From Eubacteriales bacterium (GTDB lineage Bacteria; Bacillota; Clostridia; Lachnospirales; Lachnospiraceae), in assembly GCA_030537935.1 (NCBI GenBank), contig JAUNUY010000004.1, forward strand, positions 1-64,000: a DNA stretch of 64,000 nt, given 5' to 3'. Under the pieces are notes generated by a model. The model did not search any database. It saw nothing but the letters and a program-made list of their open reading frames with translations, and was not told where the DNA came from. A program made the position numbers and the translations under genes. Of this stretch, positions 43,907-52,486 are shown one piece after another (within the stretch, counting starts at the first letter, position 1; the number at the start of each line of letters is the position of its first letter).

Positions 43907-44359
43907 ATGAAGATAAGCGTAATTAACGGACCGAATCTGAATATGGTCGGTATCCGTGAGGAAAATATTTACGGACGGCAGCATTATGACGAGATGATGG
44001 ATCGGCTGTGCCGGGTGGCTGAAGAACAAGAAGTGGCATTGAACATTTTTCAAAGCAATTCGGAGGGCGCGTTGATTGACGCCCTGCATGCCGCTTATGC
44101 GGACGGTGCGGACGGTGTCATCATTAATCCGGGTGCCTATACGCATTATAGTTATGCCTTACATGATGCCATTGCGGCGATTGCGCCGATTCCGGTTATT
44201 GAGGTGCATCTGTCGAATATTCACGCACGGGAGGACTTTCGTCATAAGAGTGTGACGGTACCGGCTTGTATCGGACAGATTTGCGGTTTGGGGGCGGAAG
44301 GCTATGAGCTGGCCTTGACCAAATTGCTTTTCATGAAAAATAAGAAGGAGCTATCGTGA
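43907..44359 (+). CDS. aroQ: 3-dehydroquinate dehydratase, type II
   Basis: A 150-residue dodecameric enzyme of the shikimate pathway. It begins MKISVINGPNLNMVGIREEN; INPGAYTHYSYALHDAI and EVHLSNIHAREDFRHKS follow, containing the catalytic histidine and substrate loop. GGAGG precedes the ATG. The stop codon overlaps the GTG start of the next gene (GTGA). Confidence 0.96.
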   Translation: MKISVINGPNLNMVGIREENIYGRQHYDEMMDRLCRVAEEQEVALNIFQSNSEGALIDALHAAYADGADGVIINPGAYTHYSYALHDAIAAIAPIPVIEVHLSNIHAREDFRHKSVTVPACIGQICGLGAEGYELALTKLLFMKNKKELS

Positions 44360-46716
44360 AGAAGAGGACCTTCATATTGTACGGCATCGTCGTCTTCGTC
44401 ATCGGTCTTTTTCTGTTCGGCCGTATCTTTCTGATTCAGCCGGAGCAGGGGGGACAGGGCGGTTACAAGGCGACGCTACCCGTTCTCGTTTGTCCCTACG
44501 GTGACGGCACGGTCAATCGCGTACGGGCAACAATCGGCATGGCGGATTGTTCCAATACGGAAGCACCAATCTTACCGGTGCAATCCGGAGAACGGATAAA
44601 TATCAGTTGGACGCCGTCCCCGCCGACGGATATTGAATATGAGATTTTAAAGACGGACAAGGAAACCGTTTTACACGGGACGGGTGATGATGCCATTGTC
44701 GTCAAGGAATTGCCGGATGACAACAGGGAATATTTTCTGCAACTCAGCGGCAATGTCGGTGAACGCCGGGTGACATATACCCTGCGTCTCTATGTCGGGG
44801 ACAGTTTGCTGACGGAACACTTGCAGGCGGCACGGGAACTTTCGACATCGCTGGCAAATAAAACCGTGCCGGCGGGATATGCCGATTTGATTCCCGTTGT
44901 GCCGACCATGGACGAGGGAGCGGCACATGTCACTTTCGGAAGCGGAACGGAGATGTTGACGTACGGTGACTTAAAGCCGGAGACGGTCAGTACCGCACCG
45001 CCGGAGATTACCGACATCAATGATTTTATGACCTCGTTGGTGTTGGAAAGGCTCATGAAAGCGGAAACGGAACACGGTGAGCGATATTTCAAGGTACGTG
45101 AATATTTCCGGATACGGGATACGGGAGATGATTTTTATCTTCTGGATTATGATCGGAAGATGATGCAGTATTTCGAACCGGATTTTCGCGGGGCGAATCT
45201 GATACTTGGGTTGACGGCGGAAAAACCGGCCCTGCAATCAGTTGACGGACGGATTCTCTTTTCAAGCGGCGGTGAACTGTGGCAGTTGGATGAGCGGAAT
45301 CATGCATTGACCGCCGTTTTTGCAATGGCGGAGACGCCGGAAGAACGCTATGAGGCGGCCGGTGACTACAGTTTGCGACCTCTGATTTGCCATGAGAACG
45401 GAGATGTCGATTTTGCCGTAATCGGCCGAATACCGTTCGGTGAATTTGAAGGACGGACCGGCATTGCCTATGTGAAGTATAATAAGGTGAATGCCTCCGT
45501 TCAGGTGGCGGCATTTGCGGATATCAATTTAACGCGTTCCTTATTGATGCAGACCATCGGCAGTTTTATCCGACTGGATAAGAGCGGCACATTGATTTTC
45601 GTTTTGGACGGAAAACTCTATGAAATGGATGCGGCGGGTCATGTGACCGTTTCGGATGAACGTTTTGAAACGGGAGACTATGTCAGCTCGCCGGACGGTA
45701 CACGCCTGGCTTACCGGGCGGGGGATGAACTGCGGATTCTGTATACGGAGTTTCAGATTGAGCGGGCCATCCGTCCCGATTCGACCGGAACGGCCGTTGT
45801 ACCGGTGAGCTTTTTAAGCAATGGCGATTTGGCCTATGCCATTCGACGGGAAGACGGTCATCTGGAAAAAATTTGTATCGTCAACGATCGTAATGAGGCG
45901 GTGAAAGAATATACTTCAGATGAGTATCTGATTACCGCGGCCTATAAGGACGGCACATCCATCAAGATTGAACGAACAGATGCGGCGGGGCAGGCAGTTG
46001 ACCCCGATTATCTGCTGAACGTGGCGGATGATGTCCGACCGGCGCGAGTCATCCGAACGGAGGACGGTACGAGCGGACGGGTGACGGCCATTACCCTCGG
46101 TAGCGAACCCGTGCTTTCCGATTTGAACGTTCAGCGGCATATCCGCTTTTCCGATGGTGAAAAGATTGGCACACGCGGGAATATTGCCGTACGGATCGCC
46201 GGTTTTGCACGGTATCATTCCGGTCAGCTGGCGGCCTTGTCGGATGATTTACCGGCACTGATTCAGGCGGCCGACAAGGATGCCGGGGTCGTGCGAAATG
46301 CGCAGGGACGGCTGGTGTGGAAGAAGCAGTTGGTGAAAGATGGCCGTCTGTTGCGCGGCATGCCGTTCGTCCAGGCGGAAGCGGGTGATACCGGCAAGGC
46401 GGCCGTCATGGCACTGGAGCAGTATTTCGGTATGACCGATGCCTATAAACACGACAAGTCGGTCGAAGAAAATCTGCAACAATTATTCGGCGGGCGCGTA
46501 TTATCATTAAAGGGGCTGAACGTCTTACAAATCATGTACTATACGCAGGTCGGAATTCCGAGCATCATTTTTATCGATGACGAGTATCTTCTGCCGCTCG
46601 GCGTTACGGGGGGCAGCATGATTGCGGTGCGACCGAGTAGCGGTGAAACGGCGGCTTTCGATTATAATACGTTGGCGGAACGGACCGTTACGGAAGGGTT
46701 TGCCGTTCTACCCTAG
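44356..46716 (+). CDS. Large membrane-anchored protein of unknown function
   Basis: A 786-residue protein with a single N-terminal membrane helix (about residues 8-27) and a large extracytoplasmic part. The middle (residues 260-540) is rich in short repeated strands of the type GDDFYLLDYD, GELWQLDERN, GKLYEMDAAG and SPDGTRLAYR, suggesting a beta-propeller. The last 170 residues form another globular domain with GLNVLQIMYYTQVGIPSIIF. It starts at a GTG 5 bp after AAGGAG, overlapping aroQ. I do not recognise the family; a role in envelope biogenesis is only suggested by the htrA neighbour. Confidence 0.75.
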   Translation: MKKRTFILYGIVVFVIGLFLFGRIFLIQPEQGGQGGYKATLPVLVCPYGDGTVNRVRATIGMADCSNTEAPILPVQSGERINISWTPSPPTDIEYEILKTDKETVLHGTGDDAIVVKELPDDNREYFLQLSGNVGERRVTYTLRLYVGDSLLTEHLQAARELSTSLANKTVPAGYADLIPVVPTMDEGAAHVTFGSGTEMLTYGDLKPETVSTAPPEITDINDFMTSLVLERLMKAETEHGERYFKVREYFRIRDTGDDFYLLDYDRKMMQYFEPDFRGANLILGLTAEKPALQSVDGRILFSSGGELWQLDERNHALTAVFAMAETPEERYEAAGDYSLRPLICHENGDVDFAVIGRIPFGEFEGRTGIAYVKYNKVNASVQVAAFADINLTRSLLMQTIGSFIRLDKSGTLIFVLDGKLYEMDAAGHVTVSDERFETGDYVSSPDGTRLAYRAGDELRILYTEFQIERAIRPDSTGTAVVPVSFLSNGDLAYAIRREDGHLEKICIVNDRNEAVKEYTSDEYLITAAYKDGTSIKIERTDAAGQAVDPDYLLNVADDVRPARVIRTEDGTSGRVTAITLGSEPVLSDLNVQRHIRFSDGEKIGTRGNIAVRIAGFARYHSGQLAALSDDLPALIQAADKDAGVVRNAQGRLVWKKQLVKDGRLLRGMPFVQAEAGDTGKAAVMALEQYFGMTDAYKHDKSVEENLQQLFGGRVLSLKGLNVLQIMYYTQVGIPSIIFIDDEYLLPLGVTGGSMIAVRPSSGETAAFDYNTLAERTVTEGFAVLP

Positions 46717-46825
46717 TTTTCACAGAAACATGCCAAAAGGAACAAGATTCCAACAAGAATACATAATATAATAATATTGTTCATCAGTTACTGTTCGGTA
46801 ACGAACGGGATGGAAGGAGTGTATT

Positions 46826-48202
46826 ATGGAATCAAAGAACGAATATAATATTGAACCGCAGAATAATTCAACGGCGGGGACGGGTGAGCCCGGGATGGCA
46901 TCCGGATATGAGGCATCGCAAAATCAGGATGAAATGTCGGCTGCGACGGGCTACCCGGTATATGAAGCGGATTTGTCAAAGAATGTGAACCCGCTTCCGG
47001 AAGCGAATGGAAACGGTGCCGCAATGCCGGCAGGAAAAGGGAAACCGCGACACCGCCGCCGTCGGGGATTGAAAGTGGTTTCCGTCATATGTATCATGCT
47101 TTTGGTTTTTGCGTCCGGTGCATTGGTTATGCGTTATGTCGGTACAACGTCACGGGATGAGGGCAAGCAGACGACGGATAAGAAAGAAGAAGCGGCATTG
47201 CCCGTAAAACAGGTGGAAACGGCGTTCAAAGGAAGCAATGCCGTGACGAAAATTGTTGAGGATGTGATGCCGTCCATTGTCACCATTTCTACGGAGGCGT
47301 TGGTGAGCAATCCCTTTGACAGCAGTTATGTACAAAAGGCGGCAGGTAACGGAACGGGCTTCATAGCGTCGGAGCAGGATGACGTGCTTTTCGTCGTTAC
47401 GAATTTTCATGTTGTCAAGGATGTTCATACCATCAAGTTGACTTTATTCGACAACTCAACGGTTATGGCGACGGTTCGAGGCAGTGATCCGGAAGGGGAT
47501 TTAGCCCTTTTGGCAATCAACAAGAGTGACTTGTCCAAGGAAACGGCCGCTGTGGTAAAACCGGCAAAAATCGGTAAGTCGTCGGCGTTGAAAATCGGTG
47601 ACGACGTTATTGCCATCGGTAATGCGCTCGGTTACGGCCAATCGGTCACCAAAGGTATTGTCAGTGCACTGGATCGCGGTCAAAACTTGACGGAGCTGGA
47701 AGTACCCTTGATTCAGACCGATGCGGCCATCAATCCGGGGAACAGCGGCGGTCCTTTGGTGAACAGCGCCGGTGAGGTCGTGGGTATCAATACGGTAAAG
47801 TTGGCTTCAAAGAATATTGAAGGTATGGGCTATGCCATCCCGAGCGATGTTTTCGTACCGGAGTTGAATGCGCTGGCAAAGGGGCAGACCTCGGACAACG
47901 GCACGTATTTAGGCATTCGCGGTCAGGATGTGACGGAACAGATTGCCGCCATGTATAATTTACCGCGCGGCATTTACATCACCGAGGTGATGCCGGATTC
48001 TCCGGCGGCGGAAGCCGGTTTGCAAAAAGGAGATGTAATTACATCAATAGACGGCAGAAATATTCAGAGTGTAAAGCCTCTGAGACGTATCATTTTGAAC
48101 CATCAACCCGGTGACAAAATCACCGGAACGATTTACAAGGCCAATGGCGAACAAAAGGATGTGACCCTGACCTTGGCAAGAAAGGAGTCGGGTAATGAGT
48201 AA
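46826..48202 (+). CDS. HtrA/DegP-like serine protease
   Basis: A 458-residue membrane-anchored quality-control protease. It has a cytoplasmic disordered N-terminus (about 75 residues), one membrane helix (about 80-101), a trypsin-like domain with catalytic His195 (TNFHVV), Asp225 (PEGDLALL) and Ser307 (NPGNSGGPLV), and one PDZ domain (about 355-450, GIYITEVMPDSPAAEAGLQ). The order matches Bacillus HtrA-type proteases. AAGGAG precedes the ATG; the next gene overlaps by 8 bp. Confidence 0.94.
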   Translation: MESKNEYNIEPQNNSTAGTGEPGMASGYEASQNQDEMSAATGYPVYEADLSKNVNPLPEANGNGAAMPAGKGKPRHRRRRGLKVVSVICIMLLVFASGALVMRYVGTTSRDEGKQTTDKKEEAALPVKQVETAFKGSNAVTKIVEDVMPSIVTISTEALVSNPFDSSYVQKAAGNGTGFIASEQDDVLFVVTNFHVVKDVHTIKLTLFDNSTVMATVRGSDPEGDLALLAINKSDLSKETAAVVKPAKIGKSSALKIGDDVIAIGNALGYGQSVTKGIVSALDRGQNLTELEVPLIQTDAAINPGNSGGPLVNSAGEVVGINTVKLASKNIEGMGYAIPSDVFVPELNALAKGQTSDNGTYLGIRGQDVTEQIAAMYNLPRGIYITEVMPDSPAAEAGLQKGDVITSIDGRNIQSVKPLRRIILNHQPGDKITGTIYKANGEQKDVTLTLARKESGNE

Positions 48203-48680
48203 ACCGATAGTAACGATTGAAATGAAAGATGGCGGCATCATGAAGCTGGAACTTTATCCGGAAAAAGCGCCGAAGACGGTTGAGAATTTTATCGAACTGG
48301 CGGAGAAGGGTTTCTATGACGGCATCATCTTTCATCGGATAATTCCCGAGTTTATGATACAGGGCGGCGACCCGACGGGAACAGGCATGGGCGGACCGGG
48401 TTATACGATTCCGGGAGAGTTTTCCATGAACGGACATGAGAACGACTTGGTACATGAGCGCGGCGTCATTTCCATGGCACGAGCTATGGATCCGAATTCA
48501 GGCGGATCACAATTTTTTATCATGCATCGCAAGTCTCCGCATTTGGACGGACAGTATGCGGCGTTCGGGATGTTGTTGGAAGGGTTTGAGGTGTTGGACA
48601 GAATCGCGGCCGTAAAAACGGATGCACAGGACAAACCCTTGGAAGAGCAAGTGATGGTGAAGGTCACGGTAACAAAATAG
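48195..48680 (+). CDS. Cyclophilin-type peptidyl-prolyl isomerase
   Basis: A 161-residue cytoplasmic cyclophilin. The core signature is FHRIIPEFMIQGGDPTGTGM near residue 47; ISMARAMDPNSGGSQFFIM and the later AAFGMLLEGFEVLDRI complete the fold. It speeds proline isomerisation in folding. AAAGGAG precedes the ATG inside the end of htrA. A hairpin terminator follows. Confidence 0.95.
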   Translation: MSKPIVTIEMKDGGIMKLELYPEKAPKTVENFIELAEKGFYDGIIFHRIIPEFMIQGGDPTGTGMGGPGYTIPGEFSMNGHENDLVHERGVISMARAMDPNSGGSQFFIMHRKSPHLDGQYAAFGMLLEGFEVLDRIAAVKTDAQDKPLEEQVMVKVTVTK

Positions 48681-48688
48681 GGTATTTG

Positions 48689-48720
48689 ACAAAGCGGCGA
48701 CGGACATTTCGCCGCTTTGT
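48689..48720 (+). terminator. Hairpin terminator after the cyclophilin gene
   Basis: ACAAAGCGGCGA pairs with TCGCCGCTTTGT around an eight-base loop; the following sequence is only weakly T-rich. Confidence 0.65.
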
Positions 48721-48805
48721 TCGATTGAACGTATATTTTATACAAAATTGGTACATTTTTCACGGTATGTACACATAAAATCGCGTGAAACATGTTACTA
48801 TATAG

Positions 48806-49038
48806 GCGTAGATAGTGTTCATAATAAATATATGGACTTATCCCCCTTTTACTATCTACGAACCGTGGACCATCGGGGATTGCCTTCGGGAAATGGTCAC
48901 ATTCTTCTAAATACATATGAACGGAACTCCGCTCATATGAATCCCTTCATAATTTATATGAATGGTCTATTTTTATAGACAACTCCCTGAACGAAGAATC
49001 GGCAGACGGATATATCCGACTGCCGATTCTTTATTTTG
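48806..49038 (+). ncRNA. Probable structured non-coding RNA with predicted kissing loop
   Basis: About 230 bases without a credible gene but with five well-formed stems: 48807-48816/48851-48860 (10 bp perfect, 34-base loop); 48865-48873/48893-48900 (one bulge, with a CC-TTCG-GG tetraloop inside); 48914-48920/48933-48939 with inner CGGA/TCCG; 48946-48951/48957-48962; 48965-48970/48975-48980. A strong terminator hairpin (AGAATCGGCAG...CTGCCGATTCT, then TTTATTTT) ends at 49038. The first loop carries ATCCCC (48840-48845), complementary to GGGGAT (48875-48880) in the second. murE has its own promoter afterwards, so this is probably not a murE leader. It does not fit 6S, tmRNA, RNase P or SRP RNA. 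Confidence 0.6.
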
Positions 49039-49052
49039 TAAAACTGCCTTCA

Positions 49053-49081
49053 TTGCGGGTCCTTCCCATTCATGATATAAT
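49053..49081 (+). promoter_or_regulatory. Promoter of murE
   Basis: TTGCGG and TATAAT with a 17-bp spacer, 29 bp before the murE start codon and downstream of the RNA terminator. Confidence 0.65.
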
Positions 49082-49110
49082 AAGGCTGATTTGAAATGGC
49101 AGGTGTAAAA

Positions 49111-50574
49111 ATGAAGTTAAGCGAATTATTTCCCGACTACAACGGGCAGGATAATCCGGTGATTGACAGTCTGGCGGTCGATTCGAGGGAACCGAATCCG
49201 AACGGATTGTTTTTTTGCATTACGGGTTTGAGAAGTGACGGACATCGCTATATTGACCAGGCGGTACGTCAGGGGGCGGTAGCCGTTGTGCATTCGGCGG
49301 AGACGGATTTACCGGCGGGTGTCATCGGCATTCGGGTGGCGGACACCTCGGAAGAACTGTTGCGTGTGACAAATCTGTTCTATGCTTATCCCTCTGCGGC
49401 GATGAAGATTTATGCCGTGACGGGAACAAACGGAAAAACGACGACAGCATATATTATGGAAAATTTATTATCTCATGTCGAACGTTGCGCCTATAACGGG
49501 ACCGTAGGTCTTCGGATAAACGGGCAATTGCAAGAGGGGATTCACATGACGACGCCCGACAATTTGACCTTGACACGGATGATTGCACAGGTACGGGATG
49601 CCGGCTGCGATTCGTTGGCGATGGAGATATCGTCCCACGCATTGGATCAACGTCGGGCGGATAATGTTGCTGTGGATGTGGCCGTCTACACAAATTTGAC
49701 GCATGAACATTTAGACTATCACGGAACGATGGCGTCATACTGCGAGGCGAAATGCCGTTTGTTCCGCGGTTTGAAATCCGGTGCCGTGTCGGTGTTGAAT
49801 CGGGATGATGCATACTATGAGGTTTTCCGGGCGGCAAGTGCCGTTCGAACGGTGAGCTACGGGATGCACCCGGAATCGACTTACCGGATATCGGACTTGT
49901 CGTTGACGGCGACCGGTTCCCATTTCATCTTGCACTATGACGGGGCAGCCTATCCGGTAGAGACGGATTTGGTATCCGCCGTAAACATGTATAATTTGAC
50001 GGCGGCGTTGGCGGCGGTACATGAGGCGGGACACGATTTGTCGGCGATGATTGCCCGGGCGGCACACATAGAGATGAACATCGGCCGTTTTCAAGCGGTA
50101 CCGAATCAACATTGTACGGTGTTGGTGGATTTTGCGCATACACCGGACGGATTCGAAAAGATTTATGCCTTTGCAAAAGAGATTACATCGCCGCAGAATC
50201 GGATTATCACCGTTTTCGGTTCTGCGGGACAGCGAGATAAGTTGAAGCGGCCCATATTGGGGGCGGTTTCCGACCGTTATTGTGACCGAATCATCCTTTG
50301 TGAAGACGATATTCGGGACGAAGATCCGGTGGTGATAGCGGCCGAGATAGCGGAAGGCATTGAGCACAAGGAGAAGGTGTCGGTCATTGCGGATCGCTAT
50401 GAGGCGATAGCCGCGGCCATACGGGAGAGTGCACCGGGCGATACGGTGCTCCTACTGTCCAAGGGATTGGAACGTCATATCCCGAAGGCGGACGGTGATG
50501 AGCCTTGGATGGGCGATGACCGGGCGGCAAAAAAGGCGTTGCATGAATTTTACGGGGAGGCGGCGGATGAATAA
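49111..50574 (+). CDS. murE: UDP-N-acetylmuramoyl-tripeptide synthetase (MurE-type ligase)
   Basis: A 487-residue Mur ligase that adds the third amino acid of the peptidoglycan stem to UDP-MurNAc-L-Ala-D-Glu. P-loop TGTNGKTTTAY near residue 105, MEISSHALDQRRAD near 170, carbamylated-lysine region YCEAKCRLF near 210, and FAHTPDGFEK near 340 are present. The substrate-selecting motif that is DNPR (diaminopimelate) or DNPA (lysine) in known enzymes reads DDIR here (about residue 398), so the amino acid used cannot be predicted. The ATG at 49111 has AGGTG 5 bp upstream and is preferred over 49096. Confidence 0.9.
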   Translation: MKLSELFPDYNGQDNPVIDSLAVDSREPNPNGLFFCITGLRSDGHRYIDQAVRQGAVAVVHSAETDLPAGVIGIRVADTSEELLRVTNLFYAYPSAAMKIYAVTGTNGKTTTAYIMENLLSHVERCAYNGTVGLRINGQLQEGIHMTTPDNLTLTRMIAQVRDAGCDSLAMEISSHALDQRRADNVAVDVAVYTNLTHEHLDYHGTMASYCEAKCRLFRGLKSGAVSVLNRDDAYYEVFRAASAVRTVSYGMHPESTYRISDLSLTATGSHFILHYDGAAYPVETDLVSAVNMYNLTAALAAVHEAGHDLSAMIARAAHIEMNIGRFQAVPNQHCTVLVDFAHTPDGFEKIYAFAKEITSPQNRIITVFGSAGQRDKLKRPILGAVSDRYCDRIILCEDDIRDEDPVVIAAEIAEGIEHKEKVSVIADRYEAIAAAIRESAPGDTVLLLSKGLERHIPKADGDEPWMGDDRAAKKALHEFYGEAADE

Positions 50575-51508
50575 AATTGTGACGAATGACGTGTTGATGA
50601 TTCGACCGCATCGCTTCGGTATCAACGTGGAAGCGGCGGTTGATAAGACGGAGCGCGTGTATGTCGATGTACCGGCACGTGCAGTGGCATCGACGGCCCT
50701 TCGTCAGTTCGATTTTTTGGCGAATCATTTGGAGCATAAGGGCATATGCGTGTATATGATACAGGACGATGAGCGACTGGATACACCGGGGGCTGTATTT
50801 GCACCGCACACGTTTTGTACGAATGGACGACCGGAGCTTTATTTCTTCCCGATGAGAGATCACAGCCGGCGCATGGAGTTGATTAAATTTCGGACGCGGA
50901 TTTCGGATTTGTGTCAGGCACTGAGTGGAGATACGCCGTTGACAATCCATGATTTGAGTGATTCGGATGAACCGTTGGAAGGTCTGGGTAGCATCGTGCA
51001 CGACCCGTATACGAAGATCGCATTTTGTGCACGTTCGAGCCGCAGTGACGAGAGATTATTTCGGCGTTATTGCGACTCGCGGGGATATGAGCCGGTGATG
51101 TTTTCGACAGATGATACCGGTCGGCCGATACCGCATACGAATCGGATGTTGAGTATTTGCGAGCATCTGGCATTCGTTTGTTTGGATTTGTTACCGGATG
51201 CGGTGGAGCGAAAACGACTTACCGAAGCCTTGGCGGCGGGGAATAAGGTCGTCATTGACATGGACCCGGGGCAGATGAAGGCCTTCGGCACATGTTGTAT
51301 CGAACTTGGGAAACAAAGAGGGAAGAGTCTTCTGGTGTTTTCAAAGCGTGGGTTTCAATCGTTGACGGATAATCAGAAGATGCTCATCTATAAGTACAAT
51401 GATATTCTATATGCGGATATCGGTATGTTTGAACAATATGCGGGAAACGGCATTAACAGTATGATAGCACCGATGTATTTGATGCACGGCACGGGAAGCG
51501 GTCTGTAG
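50567..51508 (+). CDS. CtlX/arginine-deiminase-like protein lacking the catalytic cysteine
   Basis: A 313-residue guanidino-group-modifying-fold protein related to the CtlX (citrulline utilisation hydrolase) and dimethylarginine-hydrolase-like family. Family landmarks are MIRPHRFGINVEAAV at the N-terminus, PELYFFPMRDHSRRMEL, LEGLGSIVHDP, the histidine region IPHTNRMLSICEHLAFVCLD and a C-terminal GINSMIAPMYL. In active members that C-terminal loop carries the nucleophilic Cys (SxRCM type); here it reads NSMIAP, so hydrolase activity is unlikely. It overlaps murE by 8 bp after a GGGGAGG ribosome site, so the two are co-translated. Confidence 0.8.
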   Translation: MNKIVTNDVLMIRPHRFGINVEAAVDKTERVYVDVPARAVASTALRQFDFLANHLEHKGICVYMIQDDERLDTPGAVFAPHTFCTNGRPELYFFPMRDHSRRMELIKFRTRISDLCQALSGDTPLTIHDLSDSDEPLEGLGSIVHDPYTKIAFCARSSRSDERLFRRYCDSRGYEPVMFSTDDTGRPIPHTNRMLSICEHLAFVCLDLLPDAVERKRLTEALAAGNKVVIDMDPGQMKAFGTCCIELGKQRGKSLLVFSKRGFQSLTDNQKMLIYKYNDILYADIGMFEQYAGNGINSMIAPMYLMHGTGSGL

Positions 51509-51582
51509 GTCCGTGTCGGCTGACCCGCACCGGGGGCGATTATCGGGCTCGGAAAAAACGGTGGATAAAAATTTTTTTTCGC

Positions 51583-51611
51583 TTGCATTTTTTGCGGTCT
51601 CAGTGTATAAT
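51583..51611 (+). promoter_or_regulatory. Promoter of tRNA-Lys
   Basis: TTGCAT and TATAAT with a 17-bp spacer, 30 bp before the tRNA. Confidence 0.7.
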
Positions 51612-51640
51612 TCTGTTGTTGCATTTGATGCGGCGGATAT

Positions 51641-51713
51641 GCACCATTAGCTCAGTTGGTAGAGCAGTAGACTCTTAATCTATTTGTCCAGGGTTCGAGT
51701 CCCTGATGGTGTA
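51641..51713 (+). tRNA. tRNA-Lys (CTT)
   Basis: A full cloverleaf with acceptor stem GCACCAT/ATGGTGT (closing G-U pair), D arm GCTC...GAGC, anticodon stem TAGA/TCTA with loop CTCTTAA (anticodon CTT), T arm with GGTTCGAGTCC, and discriminator A. CCA is not encoded. Confidence 0.96.
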
Positions 51714-51716
51714 GCG

Positions 51717-51739
51717 GGAGCGGAGACGCTCCTTTTTTT
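51717..51739 (+). terminator. Terminator after tRNA-Lys
   Basis: GGAGCG/CGCTCC stem with GAGA loop and seven T. Confidence 0.9.
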
Positions 51740-52428
51740 GTTTTAAAAGGGCGGGCGTCAAATCATGACAACCACCCATCCGCCGGACTTTGTTCTTGTC
51801 GCCGCCGATGTCCGTCCGTTTCGCGGGCTCGACGAACAGTCGGCTTTGTCGGTCGGCACCTTTTCGGGGGCTCGTGTCAGAATGTAGGCTCGTTGCATGA
51901 TTTAGAGACCGTGGACATTGTGATTTCAGATATGGCACCGGGATTGGTTCAAAAGCCGTTCAACGGTAAAGCTGTTAATGCATGACCGAGAATTTTCGAA
52001 GTGCCGAATATCGGGAATTATTTCGGTGCATTGAGCTTGTGGATATTTTCAGGAAGCATCATCCAAGGTTTTCAAAAGTTCTTTGCGTGCAGGGCTTCAC
52101 GTATTTATATTTTGATAAGCATGCTTACAGGATATCGTCGGTATTCAAACGATATCCTTTAATTTTGCTCGGGTCGCAAAGGTTGATTGGCATCGTCGTT
52201 TCATATTGAAAACCGAAGGCGTTAGTATCCGTCTTCAGGATATCAGTAATTACCACAGCGGTTTATCAATATTCCATGCCATATTTCGGATAACGACGCC
52301 AAATTTGCATGGGGAGGACAAGTTCCTCGAGTAAAGAAAAATTGGATTGCCAAAACGATTGATACCGCCATGAGATTCTTCTTGCGGCACGGGGCGGGTG
52401 GTTGTTTGACCGCTTGATTTTCTTATAC
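51740..52428. other. Gene-poor region, possible decayed coding sequence
   Basis: About 690 bp with no credible gene on either strand. The plus-strand frame at 51809-51982 reads as a plausible but stop-interrupted peptide (LETVDIVISDMAP), after which the same frame stays open past a TGA to about 52160. Nothing has a ribosome site or a recognisable domain. It looks like eroded coding DNA or a patchwork spacer; no inverted repeats or target duplications of an insertion sequence are evident. Confidence 0.4.
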
Positions 52429-52457
52429 TTGATTTATCGCACTAAAGTTGTTATAAT
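52429..52457 (+). promoter_or_regulatory. Promoter of livJHMGF
   Basis: TTGATT and TATAAT with a 17-bp spacer, 29 bp before the livJ start codon. Confidence 0.7.
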
Positions 52458-52486
52458 ACAGTGAATTGAGGGTGAAAGGAGAGAAT

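Noticed and set aside
48748..48978. 76-codon open frame in the gap before murE
   Set aside because: No ribosome site, odd composition, and it runs through several strong RNA stems; the non-coding RNA reading explains the region better.
48806..49038. 6S RNA
   Set aside because: 6S RNA is a long rod with a central bubble; this region folds as a series of separate hairpins with a loop-loop contact.
51809..51982. Possible ISL3-type transposase fragment (VDIVISDMAP)
   Set aside because: The resemblance is limited to about ten residues; the DDE context, terminal repeats and target duplication are absent.
51809..52160. In-frame TGA read as selenocysteine in the frame after tRNA-Lys
   Set aside because: The window has selenium genes, but this frame has no start signal, no recognisable protein on either side of the TGA and no evident SECIS-like hairpin.
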